Shown one piece after another: positions 52,660 through 62,698 of a stretch of 64,000 nucleotides of DNA. A program made the position numbers and the translations under genes. Below the pieces are notes generated by a model that was given only the letters and a program-made list of their open reading frames with translations, was not told where the DNA came from and made no database searches. The DNA comes from UBA3495 sp964629875. GTDB taxonomy: Bacteria; Chloroflexota; Dehalococcoidia; Lucifugimonadales; UBA3495. The DNA is taken from contig CAZVRK010000006.1 in the NCBI GenBank assembly GCA_964629875.1, forward strand, positions 1 through 64,000, read 5' to 3'. Position 1 is the first letter of the stretch. Every line of letters begins with the position of its first letter.

Positions 52660-53856
52660 TTACCATGCTTTACCAAGAACATCCATGATAGGCGTAGCGT
52701 CTGATATTGGCTTTGGATTGGTTGCCAAAGCCCTATCATGCAAAGTCGCAGCAGCAATATATTCTAGTCCATCTTTTGGGACGTCGACTTCCCTCAATGT
52801 TTCTGGCAGTTCCAGATCTCTACACAACTGCCAGACCTTATCAGCCGCAGCTAACCCCGCAGAGTCTTCGTCCATATTGTTAACATCTATCCCCATAGCT
52901 TCAGCTATTAGAACTTGTCTGTCTGCGCTAGCATCAAGATTAAATCTCATAGTATGTGGCAGTAAAATTGCATTTGCCTCTCCATGATTTACGTCGTACA
53001 ACCCGCCTACATGATGAGCTATAGCAGTATTAATACCGAGCCCACCACCTACCGCCGACATCGCCAACATAGGCAAACACGCAGCAGTTTTAGTATGTAA
53101 AAGTACATTTACATCCCGATCAATGCACGCCGGGAGATATTCCATTATCATCCTAATTGAATGTAATGCCAGTGCATCTCCGATTGGATTATGACTCGTA
53201 GAATAAACACTTTCTATAGCAATACGAAGCTGCCCGATAGCCGTGCCCAACATTATACGCATAGGAGTAGTAGTTAGTGCTTCGCCATCAACTATTACCA
53301 CCTTCGGACGAGTCCCTCTCCCCGATAGTGAAATTTTTCTTCCGAGCTCCTTATCTGTAAAGCCACCGCCTCCCGCACTGAGTTCAGCTCCACCTAGTGT
53401 GGTAGGAACAGCGATTATCGGCACCGTTTTATCAGGCGTTTCTGGATGTATTATGCTATTTGGAGGCTCAAATTTAATAGCATAGTCATGAATATCGCCC
53501 CCTCCAGACCACACCATTGATATACCTTTAGCGGTATCACTAGTACTACCTCCCCCAACCGCGATAATGACATCAGGGTTGAGTTCTTTACAAACGCGCA
53601 CCCCGTCCTCGACAGTATTTATAGGCGAATGAGGAGTAACACCTGAAAAAATACCCACGTATTTTTCTCCTAAGGAGTCCTGTACTCGTTGAACAACATT
53701 AGACTTTGACAATATTGTTGGGCCGCACACTATCAATGCCCTATTCACATGCATTTCGTCTAATGTTTCATTTATATCGGAAATTGTCTCGGCACCACAA
53801 ATAATATCCTGACCAATATTCTTATAGTGATACTGCAATTGTGAATGGTTTGCCAT
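52660..53856 (-). CDS. Iron-containing alcohol dehydrogenase (maleylacetate reductase-like)
   Basis: 398 residues; GAAGGAGTGGATCT precedes the ATG. The cofactor motif is IIAVGGGSTSDTAKGI, and PTTLGGAELSAGGGG follows; metal-site His residues are in AHHVGGLYDVNHGEANAILL. The N-terminal half matches glycerol-dehydrogenase/maleylacetate-reductase types. It reduces or oxidises an aldehyde, ketone or maleylacetate-like acid with NAD(P). It is 42 bases upstream of the kinase gene and likely in the same transcript. Confidence 0.87.
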   Translation of the reverse strand: MANHSQLQYHYKNIGQDIICGAETISDINETLDEMHVNRALIVCGPTILSKSNVVQRVQDSLGEKYVGIFSGVTPHSPINTVEDGVRVCKELNPDVIIAVGGGSTSDTAKGISMVWSGGGDIHDYAIKFEPPNSIIHPETPDKTVPIIAVPTTLGGAELSAGGGGFTDKELGRKISLSGRGTRPKVVIVDGEALTTTPMRIMLGTAIGQLRIAIESVYSTSHNPIGDALALHSIRMIMEYLPACIDRDVNVLLHTKTAACLPMLAMSAVGGGLGINTAIAHHVGGLYDVNHGEANAILLPHTMRFNLDASADRQVLIAEAMGIDVNNMDEDSAGLAAADKVWQLCRDLELPETLREVDVPKDGLEYIAAATLHDRALATNPKPISDATPIMDVLGKAW

Positions 53857-53879
53857 AGATCCACTCCTTCGTATAAATC

Positions 53880-55073
53880 CTAACCTCTCGGTAGGCCTAA
53901 GCCTCTACTGGAAATAATATTCCTTTGTATCTCCGAGGTTCCTGCTGCGATAGTATCTGAAAAACTAGCGAACCAACATTCCTGTACACGTCCCTCCATA
54001 ACCGATCTACCATCAGACGATGAAATAATTCCGTATGCACCCAATATATTCATACATGTTTCAGTAGCCTTGTGCACTGTCTCGCTACCGAAAACTTTAC
54101 TGATTGAAGCTTCCCTATTTGGAATTAATCCCGAACTTTGCATGTAAGCAACATTGTATGCAATCAATCTAGCGGTTTCACATTCCACATACCTATCTGT
54201 TAGATCATTTTGCACCCACGGTATATCAATCAAACGCGAGTTGTTTATCATTGTTTCCGACGCATAGGCACGGGTGTCATCAAGCAATCGCCTGGCTCTC
54301 GCAGAGTAATCTATTCCAGACCTCTCAAAATCCAATAGAGTTACGGCTACATACCATCCACGATTTTCATCGCCCACTATATTAGTCGCCGGGACTCTAA
54401 CATCTTCAAACACTATCTGGTTAAATTCATGCTTACCAGCCATATTTACAATGGGTCTAACTTCTATACCAGGACTTTTCATATCTACTAAGAAAAAACT
54501 TATGCCACGATGCTTGGATGCGTCAGGATCAGTCCTAGCTAACAACATGATCCAATCTGCTCTGTGAGCCATAGATGTCCAAATCTTGGTACCATTAATT
54601 ACAAATTCGTCACCATCTCTTATAGCCCGAGTAGACAGAGAAGCTAAATCCGATCCAGATTCTGGTTCACTATAGCCCTGACACCACTGTACTTCTCCAT
54701 TAGCTACCTTAGGTAGATGCTCCAGTTTCTGCTCATCAGTACCATGAATCATCAAAGTAGCACCCATCATACGTACGCCAAAGTTATCTCTTCCAGGGAC
54801 TCTATGATAAGACATGGATTCATTGAATATCGCAGAGCGGACGGCAGAAGTATGCTGCCCTCCGAATTCCTCGGGCCAGTGCATTGTAAGCCAGCCATTA
54901 TTGGCAAGCTTTTGCCTCATGTCTAAAGTAATTCGCCAATTGTCATCACTGGTTATTGAATTAAAGTCATCCCAAACAGGGTTATATTCCTCATTAATGA
55001 ACTGCGATAATTTTTGGTTAAATTCTTTGTCCTCGTTGCTGAACTCAAAATCCACGATATTATCTCCGGACAT
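53880..55073 (-). CDS. Acyl-CoA dehydrogenase
   Basis: 397 residues. WCQGYSEPESGSDLASLSTRA is the FAD-contact motif, followed by INGTKIWTSMAHRADWIMLLAR; the C-terminal domain has ILGAYGIISSSDGR and ends with IQRNIISSRGLGLPRG as usual. It is an FAD enzyme oxidising an acyl-CoA; the catalytic base was not pinned down, so chain length or branching is unknown. GAAAGAGA lies before the ATG; a GTG 15 bases later (after GGAG) is an alternative start. It is 23 bases upstream of the alcohol dehydrogenase and heads the run. Confidence 0.9.
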   Translation of the reverse strand: MSGDNIVDFEFSNEDKEFNQKLSQFINEEYNPVWDDFNSITSDDNWRITLDMRQKLANNGWLTMHWPEEFGGQHTSAVRSAIFNESMSYHRVPGRDNFGVRMMGATLMIHGTDEQKLEHLPKVANGEVQWCQGYSEPESGSDLASLSTRAIRDGDEFVINGTKIWTSMAHRADWIMLLARTDPDASKHRGISFFLVDMKSPGIEVRPIVNMAGKHEFNQIVFEDVRVPATNIVGDENRGWYVAVTLLDFERSGIDYSARARRLLDDTRAYASETMINNSRLIDIPWVQNDLTDRYVECETARLIAYNVAYMQSSGLIPNREASISKVFGSETVHKATETCMNILGAYGIISSSDGRSVMEGRVQECWFASFSDTIAAGTSEIQRNIISSRGLGLPRG

Positions 55074-55203
55074 TCTCTTTCATAAAGACCAACGTATATT
55101 ATCACTAACACCAGTATTCCTGTAGTCAGATAGTACAGTAGGTATCCTTTAATGCTATAATTCTGAATCCATTCTCTCCCATGTTTTAACGGAGCTTTTT
55201 AAA

Positions 55204-56079
55204 TTGCAAAGCCATCTCAATTTTCCATTACCCCCACAAGAAAAATGGTTGGAATCTCCAGATATGCGATTACATTATTTGCAATGGCACGAGGAAGCCA
55301 AACCATTAATAGGTCTTCACGGTTTGGCTTCCTCTGCACACTGGTATAGCCGCCTATCCAACTATCTACAAGATTTTTCTCTAATCGCACCGGATCAGCG
55401 AGGCCACGGAAAATCTTATCAAGCTGATAAAGGTTATGATTGGAACACACTATCTGCCGATATAATAAATCTCCTAGACTACAACGACATTCAGAAAGTC
55501 CCTTTGATAGGACATTCATGGGGAGGGCACGTAGCTTCCAATATATCCGCACTTTATCCAGCCCGAGTGTCTCATTTGATCTTGGTTGATGGAGGCTTTC
55601 AGGACGGACACTTACTTCCTAATCCTAATTGGGAAAACTTTAAGTCAAGATATTCTCCCAGAAATGTTTCCGGAAAACGCACAGAATTTATCGAAAGAAT
55701 TCAGTATCAATTACGAGAATGCTGGGGAACTGATTTGGAAGAAACAGTACTCAGCATGGTCTATGAGGACGATTCCGGAGAGATAAAAGACATACTACAC
55801 CCAGATAATCACGCACAAATATTACAAACTATGTGGAACACTCCTCCATCTGTTACATTACCTCAAGTCCAATGTCCAACTTTAATAGTCGCTGCTGGTC
55901 CTCAACCGGACCGAGCGAATACAGAGTTTGCACATTTACGAGAAATAATGGTATCGGCTGCGGAATCAATAATTTCTAATTGTAAGGTCATATGGATTCC
56001 AGATACTATTCACGATATCGGATACCATAAGCCAGACTTATTAGCTTCAATCATAGAAGAATTCATAGTAAGCAACTAG
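55204..56079 (+). CDS. Alpha/beta hydrolase
   Basis: 291 residues from a TTG with ACGGAGC upstream. PLIGLHGLASSAHWYSRL is the oxyanion strand-loop, APDQRGHGKS the conserved DxRGxGxS, and VPLIGHSWGGHVASNI the nucleophile elbow with Ser. The catalytic His is probably in IPDTIHDIGYHKPDLL. It may hydrolyse an ester, lactone or epoxide. It differs from the two Cys-type hydrolases at 7.6-9.3 kb by having a normal Ser. Confidence 0.85.
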   Translation: MQSHLNFPLPPQEKWLESPDMRLHYLQWHEEAKPLIGLHGLASSAHWYSRLSNYLQDFSLIAPDQRGHGKSYQADKGYDWNTLSADIINLLDYNDIQKVPLIGHSWGGHVASNISALYPARVSHLILVDGGFQDGHLLPNPNWENFKSRYSPRNVSGKRTEFIERIQYQLRECWGTDLEETVLSMVYEDDSGEIKDILHPDNHAQILQTMWNTPPSVTLPQVQCPTLIVAAGPQPDRANTEFAHLREIMVSAAESIISNCKVIWIPDTIHDIGYHKPDLLASIIEEFIVSN

Positions 56080-56107
56080 TAAGAATAGTTAAGTCGCGGG
56101 AATAATT

Positions 56108-56575
56108 ATGCGATGCGCTCTGATTGTGTTACTACTTACCTTTTTAGCATGTAGTCCTCAGGGACCAGTCTCATTGACTGACGAACCATGCCGAACCACC
56201 CTATGCTGCACCACTTGTAAAGTAATAAATGTAGGTAAAACTATTGATGGCGATACCATTGATAGTAGCGAAGGACGCATCCGACTATTCGGAATTAATG
56301 CACCTGAGAGGGGCGAACGTTGTTACAAAGAAGCTAAAACGAAGCTACAAGAACTATCAGGTCAAAATATAAGAGTGGAGAGTGGACCTCGGCCTACAGA
56401 TAATTTTCGGAGGCGCCTATATTATGCATATACGGAATCAGGGGAAAGCATTGACGAACATCTTATAGAGCAAGGGTTAGCAGAAGCTTGGCGAAAAGAT
56501 GGTCAGCACAAGGACTACCTGATGAGCGTTCAACAACTCTCACAGCGTTCCAAACAAGGTTGCCTGTGGAAATGA
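56108..56575 (+). CDS. Thermonuclease (SNase)-family lipoprotein
   Basis: 155 residues. A signal peptide ends in LLLTFLAC, a lipobox, so the protein should be anchored outside the membrane. The nuclease domain has DGDTIDSSEGRIRLFGINAPERGE, with the Asp and Arg of the staphylococcal nuclease core (GDTI and APERGE), and the second Arg in FRRRLYYAY. Calcium-dependent cutting of DNA or RNA is expected. Between lipobox and domain is a Cys-rich patch (PCRTTLCCTTCK). GCGGGAATAATT precedes the ATG. It converges with the ABC exporter genes. Confidence 0.8.
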   Translation: MRCALIVLLLTFLACSPQGPVSLTDEPCRTTLCCTTCKVINVGKTIDGDTIDSSEGRIRLFGINAPERGERCYKEAKTKLQELSGQNIRVESGPRPTDNFRRRLYYAYTESGESIDEHLIEQGLAEAWRKDGQHKDYLMSVQQLSQRSKQGCLWK

Positions 56576-56581
56576 TATGGG

Positions 56582-58483
56582 CTAGTCGTTATCACCTGAA
56601 GATGAAACAGCATTACCAGGCTCTAATGACTCTGACTCCTTATTTAGCCCATAATTAATAGCGTAGAGTTTTGCATAAACACCGTTCTGAGATAATAAAT
56701 CTTCGTGTCTTCCGACTTCAGCAATTTTTCCCTGATCTAAGACAACTATCTTGTCGGCATTCCTTATGGTCGATAGCCTATGTGCAATAACAATCGATGT
56801 CCGTCCCTCCAAGACCCGTTTGAGAGCTTCTTGAATGACCAACTCGGTATGTGTATCAATATTAGCTGTCGCTTCATCTAAAACTAATATCTTAGGATCA
56901 GCAACCACTGCTCGAGCAAAACTAACAAGTTGTCTTTGCCCTACGCTTAGATTAATTCCTCTTTCAGCTAGAATAGAGTCGTATCCATCTTCAAGAGCCA
57001 TTATGAAGTCGTGGGCCCCGACTGCTTCAGCAGCTCGGATTACGTCATCATCAGACGCCTCTTCATGACTATATCGGATATTTTCTTTGACTGTTCCTGA
57101 GAACAGATAAGGCTCCTGTAGAACCATACTCATCTGTCCAACCAAAGAACTACGTTTCACACTTTTTATATCGTATCCATCGATAGAAATGCTCCCACCG
57201 GTAACATCAGCAAATCTGTGGACTAATGTCACAAAAGTACTTTTACCCGCTCCCGTAGACCCTACTAACGCAACATTTTCACCTGAGTTGATTTTTAAAC
57301 TAACGTCTTTTATAACTTCAACGCCAGGCACGTAATGGAAATCTACATTTTTAAATTCTATGTCTCCCTTTAAAGGAGGCATATCAGAAGCATCATCCGC
57401 ATCCTTAACTTCAGGTTCTACATCTAATAACTCAAATATTCTAACTCCAGCAGACATAGCCCTTTGTAGTTGACTGTACTGCATTGTCAATTGACGAATC
57501 GGTTCAAAAAATCTTTGAATCCATAATGCAAAGGCTACCAATACACCCCATTCAACTTCTCCTCTTTGCAAAAGCAGGCCACCGACAAAAATGATTCCGA
57601 ATCCCATTCCGATGCCAGTCAAAAATTCCACAGTGGGTTGAAGTCCGCCTGAGAAACGACTTGCTTCTAAATTCGCGTCAAGGTGTTCTTGATTAAGACC
57701 ATCAAAGTGAGCAAGGTTTTCATCTTGTCGGTTAAGGCTTTGGACAACTCTAACACCCGTAATATTTTGATTGTACTCTCCATTTACCATCGCTATCGCG
57801 CGACGAATTCGAATAAATGATCTTTTCGCAAATCTTTGCCAATATCCTAAGATGAAGAACAGAACAGGTACTATACTTAAACTGACAAGTGCTAGCTGCC
57901 AGTCTATGATTAGCATAGCGATTACTATCCCAAATAGGCTTAGCAAATCAGCCAGTGCAACAACTATCAGCTCAAATGTTTCCTGTATTTGATTAACATC
58001 GCTAAGACTGCGAGACATTATTCTCCCAACCGATGTCCGATGGAAAAACGACGTAGATAATTCTTGCAAATGATCAAACATTTCTGTTCTCAGGGAGTAC
58101 AATATTCCCTGCCCTACTTTAGCCACGTATACAAACTGCAAATAGTTTGCTCCAAAATGGACTACCGTAACTACAAGAAAACCTAATCCCACTAGATGAA
58201 GGTTGTTAACATTACCGCTATTAACACCCCAGTTAATACCAAGCATTATCAACAACGGGATACATACGTTAGCGATCGTATATACAACTACTGCAAATAG
58301 AGACATCAGAGCGTCTTTTTTGTAGGGAGCTATATAGGTTAATAACCTCATGACAACAGTGTTGTCATAAACTTTTCCTAGAGCCTCATCATCGGTCATG
58401 TTGTCAGAGGTAGGCGCATGCATCCCACCTGCATTCGTTCCCCGAAGACCGCTGAGCATTCCTCCGCCGCCGTGCCCTCTCAT
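56582..58483 (-). CDS. ABC exporter half-transporter, subunit 2 (catalytic Glu kept)
   Basis: 633 residues: about 60 N-terminal residues rich in Gly, six helices and a nucleotide-binding domain. Walker A is GSTGAGKST (from 408), the signature LSVGQ (512-516) in place of LSGGQ, and Walker B ILVLDEATANID with catalytic Glu 537. It starts right after the stop of the next gene upstream, so the two are co-translated and form a heterodimer. Multidrug or lipid export is the usual role of such pairs. GGAGACAATTAG precedes the ATG. Confidence 0.9.
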   Translation of the reverse strand: MRGHGGGGMLSGLRGTNAGGMHAPTSDNMTDDEALGKVYDNTVVMRLLTYIAPYKKDALMSLFAVVVYTIANVCIPLLIMLGINWGVNSGNVNNLHLVGLGFLVVTVVHFGANYLQFVYVAKVGQGILYSLRTEMFDHLQELSTSFFHRTSVGRIMSRSLSDVNQIQETFELIVVALADLLSLFGIVIAMLIIDWQLALVSLSIVPVLFFILGYWQRFAKRSFIRIRRAIAMVNGEYNQNITGVRVVQSLNRQDENLAHFDGLNQEHLDANLEASRFSGGLQPTVEFLTGIGMGFGIIFVGGLLLQRGEVEWGVLVAFALWIQRFFEPIRQLTMQYSQLQRAMSAGVRIFELLDVEPEVKDADDASDMPPLKGDIEFKNVDFHYVPGVEVIKDVSLKINSGENVALVGSTGAGKSTFVTLVHRFADVTGGSISIDGYDIKSVKRSSLVGQMSMVLQEPYLFSGTVKENIRYSHEEASDDDVIRAAEAVGAHDFIMALEDGYDSILAERGINLSVGQRQLVSFARAVVADPKILVLDEATANIDTHTELVIQEALKRVLEGRTSIVIAHRLSTIRNADKIVVLDQGKIAEVGRHEDLLSQNGVYAKLYAINYGLNKESESLEPGNAVSSSGDND

Positions 58484-60298
58484 CTAATTGTCTCCTCCAG
58501 CGTCAGAGTTAGATATAGCAGCATCCAGCAACAGTTCTTCTTGTGGTCTCAGCTGCAAATCATATATATCTCTGTATATACCGTTAGCCAATAGTAGTTC
58601 GTCGTGTGTACCTTGTTCCGCTATTTCTCCATCCTTTAACACTACTATTAGATCTGCTTCTCTCACGGTACTTAACCTATGGGCGATTACGAAAGTTGTC
58701 CTACCTTTCATTACATCTATCATAGCCCTATGTATTAGTCTCTCAGTTTCTACATCAACACTTGACGTAGAATCATCCAGAATCAATACTGGCGGATTAA
58801 TTAACACTGTTCTAGCGATAGAAAGTCTCTGACGTTGCCCACCCGACAGGGTAGAGCCTCGTTCTCCAACCCACGTATCATACCCCTGGGGCAAGCTGAT
58901 TATATGTTCATGCAACTGGGCTATCTTAGCTGCATTTATAACGTCATCCTCTGTAGCATTCGCAACACCGTACGCGATATTATCTCTAATTGTTGCACTG
59001 AACAAAAAGACATCCTGTTGAACAATACCAACGTTCCTTCGCAAGGACTCCAAGGTAAATTCACGTATATCTTGGCCATCTATCGTTATACTTCCCTGAG
59101 TAACATCGTAGAATCTGGGAAGCAAATTGACTATCGTACTTTTTCCGCTGCCAGGAGAACCTAAAATAGCTATTATCTGACCCTGGCTTGCCTCTATGTC
59201 GATATTCTTGAGAGCAGGAATGCGTTCGTCATAAGAGAAGGAAACATCTTGTAACTTAACTTCACCTTCGGATCTAGATAGCACTCGGGCGTCTGAGCGC
59301 TCTTCAACAGGAGAGTTGGCATCCAAGACCTCGAATATCCTTTGACCTGAAGAGATCGCTCTAGAGAAACTATTAATAACCTGAGCTGATTGTCGAATAG
59401 GGAAGGTCAGTTGGTTCATATAAAGCACAAACTGAGCCAGGCCACCCGCCGTGAGATTACCTCGTACTACTTCCCATCCACCAAACCAAAGAACTACGCC
59501 TAACGCAAATGTAAAATAAAACGTCATCCACGCGCTGTTTATACCTTGAAGTCTTTCTGTCCGAAAATACTCTTCCCGCAACTCAGTAGCTTTAGCGGCG
59601 TATTTACGAATTTCATAGTCCTCAGAAGCAAATGCTTTTACTACATTGACACCGACAAGGTTTTCCTGAAGCACTGTAACAGTTTCACCCATGATTTCCT
59701 GTACGTGCAGCCACATTCTTCTCAAGCGTCTTAAGACTATCGCTGATCTTAAAATTACAAATGGCACAAATATTAAACTCAGCAATGCGAGTTTCCAATT
59801 CAGGAACATCAATATGCCAACTATTGCTATTAGTCGAACAATAACATCGAGAGACCTAACCAAGCCTAAATTTATAAATCTCCGAATAGATTCAACATCG
59901 GAAGTTGCTTTCGACATAAGGTTCCCGGTATGTTCTTTGTCATGATAAGCAAAACTTATATGTTGTAGCTTGTCATACACAAGATTTCTGATGTCGTAAG
60001 CGACTTTTTGAGACAAAGAATCAGTAGCATATGTACGCCCAAAATCCGAAAAGCCTCTCATTAGGCTCGCTCCTAGTAATAGAGCAGCCATAAAAAAGAG
60101 CCCTCCGATTCCCCATACTGCTACATCTTGCGGAACAACAGTTCCATCTTGGACAAGCACCAAAGAATCGATCGAATTTCCAAAAATACGTGGAACTAAA
60201 AGAGCAAAAGCTATCGCAGCTGCAAAAGCTACATATGCGAGTATCAGGCGGACCTTATATCGCCAAGCCATCAACGTGATTCTAACTAATATTCGCAT
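58484..60298 (-). CDS. ABC exporter half-transporter, subunit 1 (Walker B Asp)
   Basis: 604 residues: six helices and a nucleotide-binding domain. Walker A is GSPGSGKST (from 380), the signature LSGGQ (484-488) is normal, but the catalytic base after Walker B is Asp 509 (LILDDSTSSVD) instead of Glu. Together with the altered signature of subunit 2 this gives one degenerate and one complete ATP site, as in TM287/288- and BmrCD-type exporters. No clear ribosome binding site is visible before the ATG. Confidence 0.9.
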   Translation of the reverse strand: MRILVRITLMAWRYKVRLILAYVAFAAAIAFALLVPRIFGNSIDSLVLVQDGTVVPQDVAVWGIGGLFFMAALLLGASLMRGFSDFGRTYATDSLSQKVAYDIRNLVYDKLQHISFAYHDKEHTGNLMSKATSDVESIRRFINLGLVRSLDVIVRLIAIVGILMFLNWKLALLSLIFVPFVILRSAIVLRRLRRMWLHVQEIMGETVTVLQENLVGVNVVKAFASEDYEIRKYAAKATELREEYFRTERLQGINSAWMTFYFTFALGVVLWFGGWEVVRGNLTAGGLAQFVLYMNQLTFPIRQSAQVINSFSRAISSGQRIFEVLDANSPVEERSDARVLSRSEGEVKLQDVSFSYDERIPALKNIDIEASQGQIIAILGSPGSGKSTIVNLLPRFYDVTQGSITIDGQDIREFTLESLRRNVGIVQQDVFLFSATIRDNIAYGVANATEDDVINAAKIAQLHEHIISLPQGYDTWVGERGSTLSGGQRQRLSIARTVLINPPVLILDDSTSSVDVETERLIHRAMIDVMKGRTTFVIAHRLSTVREADLIVVLKDGEIAEQGTHDELLLANGIYRDIYDLQLRPQEELLLDAAISNSDAGGDN

Positions 60299-60487
60299 TC
60301 AATAAAACAAGACACGAGCAACAGAGCTTGGAGGACTTTTGATCAGTCCGAAGCAAAAACAGTTATGACTTGTTATAACCTTTCTAAGATGGAGATTAAA
60401 CTATAGGCCTCAATCATAAACCTACGACTTAGCGAATTCAAGGTTGATTCATTACAAAACAGAGTGTTTTCACAAGCGTAAATGAGG

Positions 60488-62167
60488 CTACATGCGCTCG
60501 GGCGCGCTCATACCCATTAACTCCAAAGTTCGCTTAAGTACGATCTGTGACGCTTCAACTAATTTGAGCCGGGATAGAGTTATTTGATCGTCTTCTTTGT
60601 TAGCAGATATCACTCTACAATTCTCATAAAACCAATGAAATGATATTGCTAGTTCCATGGCATAATGCGGCAAATGATGAGGTTCTAGATTATCGGCCAT
60701 ATACTCGACAAGTTCCGGCAATCTAAGAATAGTTCTGACAAGATTTAGCTCGTTAGGATCAGTTAGTAAGTGGACGTCACCTCTCGACCAATCTATATTC
60801 TGCGACCGAGCTAGATTTAAGATGCTAACGTTCCTTGCGTGCGCATATTGGACATAATAGACAGGATTTTCAGACGATTCTTTCTTAGCTAATTCAAGAT
60901 CGAATTCCATCTGACTGCTAGCAGATCTTGCCAAAAAGAAATACCTACATGCGTCAGATCCTACTTCTTCAACTAATTCATTGAGGGTTACGAAATCTCC
61001 AGTACGCTTTGAAGCCCGCACTACTTCCTCCCCTCGCTTCAAAGTAACCAGTTGCGAGATAAGGACAGTAAGATCATCTTCATTAAGACCTAAGGCTTTT
61101 ACGGCTGCCTTCATTCGAGGAACATGACCTTGATGATCAGCTCCCCAAATATTTATGACCTTGTTAAATCCCCGAGAAGCAAATTTGTTGTAATGATATG
61201 CAATATCCGAAGCAAAATACGTCGGCTCTCCGTTAGACCTAACAACCACGTTATCTTTGTCTTCTCCCAGGAGAGTTGATGCAAACCACAATGCGTTTTC
61301 TCTCTCAACCAGATAATTCTGGTCCCTTAAGATCTGCATAGCCTTATCATATTGATTATCGTCATAAAGAGAATGCTCACTAAACCAATTTTGGAAGGTC
61401 ACCCCTATTTGCTGCAAATCTGATGCTATCACTGAAACCATTTTGTCACGACCAATGCCTCCGATTTGTTTAATGGCTTCTGACTCCTCAATATCAGCAA
61501 ATTGTTTTCCATACTCTTGTAAAATGTCCCCAGCTATATCGGCAATATACTCACCACGGTACCCATTCGCAGGGAATTCACTATCAAGCCCAATGGCTTC
61601 TCTATATTTAGCAAAAACAGACCGGTAAAATGCCTCCATCTGGCTACCAGCATCATTGACGTAATACTCACGGGATACATCAAATCCAGCAGCAGTCAAT
61701 ATATTAGCGAGCACACTACCGAGAACCGCTCCACGTGCGTGGCCCACATGAACTGGGCCAGTAGGATTTACACTAACGAACTCAACCATAGTCCTGGTCC
61801 CATTTCCAAAGGGAACATTTCCAAATGAGGATCCGGACAGTCTTACAAGATCGACCTGTTCCTGAACCCATCTGTCATCCAATGAGAAATTAACAAACCC
61901 AGGGGGCGCTGCTTCCACTTTTGAAATCTCAGCTCCAACCGGAATTTTATCAACTAATCTTTGAGCTAGCTCCATGGGTTTCAAACTAGTAGAGCGGGAT
62001 AATCTCAACGGCAAATTGGTCGCAAAATCACCGTGGTCTCGGTTTGAAGGTCGCTCAATCATGATATCTGGAGTTGTCTCTAACTTAACAACGCCTTCAT
62101 TTCTCAATACGTTGATTCCGTCTTCCACCAATTGGGCTATTTTATCTCTTACCAAACCAGATGACAT
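60488..62167 (-). CDS. argS: Arginyl-tRNA synthetase
   Basis: 559 residues, class I synthetase. An N-terminal additional domain (NRDHGDFATNLPLRLSR) precedes the HIGH motif HVGHARG (140-146) in VNPTGPVHVGHARGAV. YYVNDAGSQMEAF, INIWGADHQGHVPRMKAA and VVRASKRTGDFVTL are characteristic, and the anticodon-binding DALR domain ends KRTLELMGMSAPERM. It charges tRNA-Arg in the cytoplasm. TTAGGGGACCTTT precedes the ATG. Confidence 0.97.
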   Translation of the reverse strand: MSSGLVRDKIAQLVEDGINVLRNEGVVKLETTPDIMIERPSNRDHGDFATNLPLRLSRSTSLKPMELAQRLVDKIPVGAEISKVEAAPPGFVNFSLDDRWVQEQVDLVRLSGSSFGNVPFGNGTRTMVEFVSVNPTGPVHVGHARGAVLGSVLANILTAAGFDVSREYYVNDAGSQMEAFYRSVFAKYREAIGLDSEFPANGYRGEYIADIAGDILQEYGKQFADIEESEAIKQIGGIGRDKMVSVIASDLQQIGVTFQNWFSEHSLYDDNQYDKAMQILRDQNYLVERENALWFASTLLGEDKDNVVVRSNGEPTYFASDIAYHYNKFASRGFNKVINIWGADHQGHVPRMKAAVKALGLNEDDLTVLISQLVTLKRGEEVVRASKRTGDFVTLNELVEEVGSDACRYFFLARSASSQMEFDLELAKKESSENPVYYVQYAHARNVSILNLARSQNIDWSRGDVHLLTDPNELNLVRTILRLPELVEYMADNLEPHHLPHYAMELAISFHWFYENCRVISANKEDDQITLSRLKLVEASQIVLKRTLELMGMSAPERM

Positions 62168-62296
62168 AAAGGTCCCCTAACGACCATAAATTTGCTTGAA
62201 CACCAACTTCTAACTCTGAAAGCAGTCCATAAATACTAACATATCAACAGTAAACGAATACTTACCCTAGAGTTGTTCGTTTGCTGTGACTTACTA

Positions 62297-62698
62297 CTAT
62301 CCCTCGGCAATTTGAAAGGGAAATCCCAAAGAACTTGCGGGATCAATATTAGCTGTCATGTAACCTTCAGCGCTTCTCGTCATACCATTCTCACCACGCA
62401 TTTTATTTCCTTTGTAGGCCAGCGCTTTGGCTGCTTCCTCAATCCCATTAACTCCAAAAGCAATGTGATATATTCCAGGCCCTTCTCTTTCAAGAAATTG
62501 TCCCATCTTCGAAGTCATATCCAGTGGTTCTGTTATTTCTAAATTGGTATCCCCCACCTTATATATGGCATTTTTCATACCTCGTTGTTTGTAAACTTTC
62601 ACCTTGATTGGCCGCATACCAAAATTCGTTTCCATATACTCCACCATGTCGTCCGCGTTATAAACTAGAATCCGTACGTGATGCACACTGTTAAACAT
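62297..62698 (-). CDS. VOC protein, methylmalonyl-CoA-epimerase-like
   Basis: 133 residues from the ATG at 62698, with GGGAGACGCGAGAT upstream. FNSVHHVRILVYNADDMVEYMETNFGMRP opens the first module with the metal His; GPGIYHIAFGVNGIEEAAKAL starts the second; EITEP and the C-terminal FPFQIAEG supply further positions. This resembles methylmalonyl-CoA epimerase, but a lyase or dioxygenase of the same fold is possible. It lies 129 bases upstream of argS in the same direction. Confidence 0.7.
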   Translation of the reverse strand: MFNSVHHVRILVYNADDMVEYMETNFGMRPIKVKVYKQRGMKNAIYKVGDTNLEITEPLDMTSKMGQFLEREGPGIYHIAFGVNGIEEAAKALAYKGNKMRGENGMTRSAEGYMTANIDPASSLGFPFQIAEG

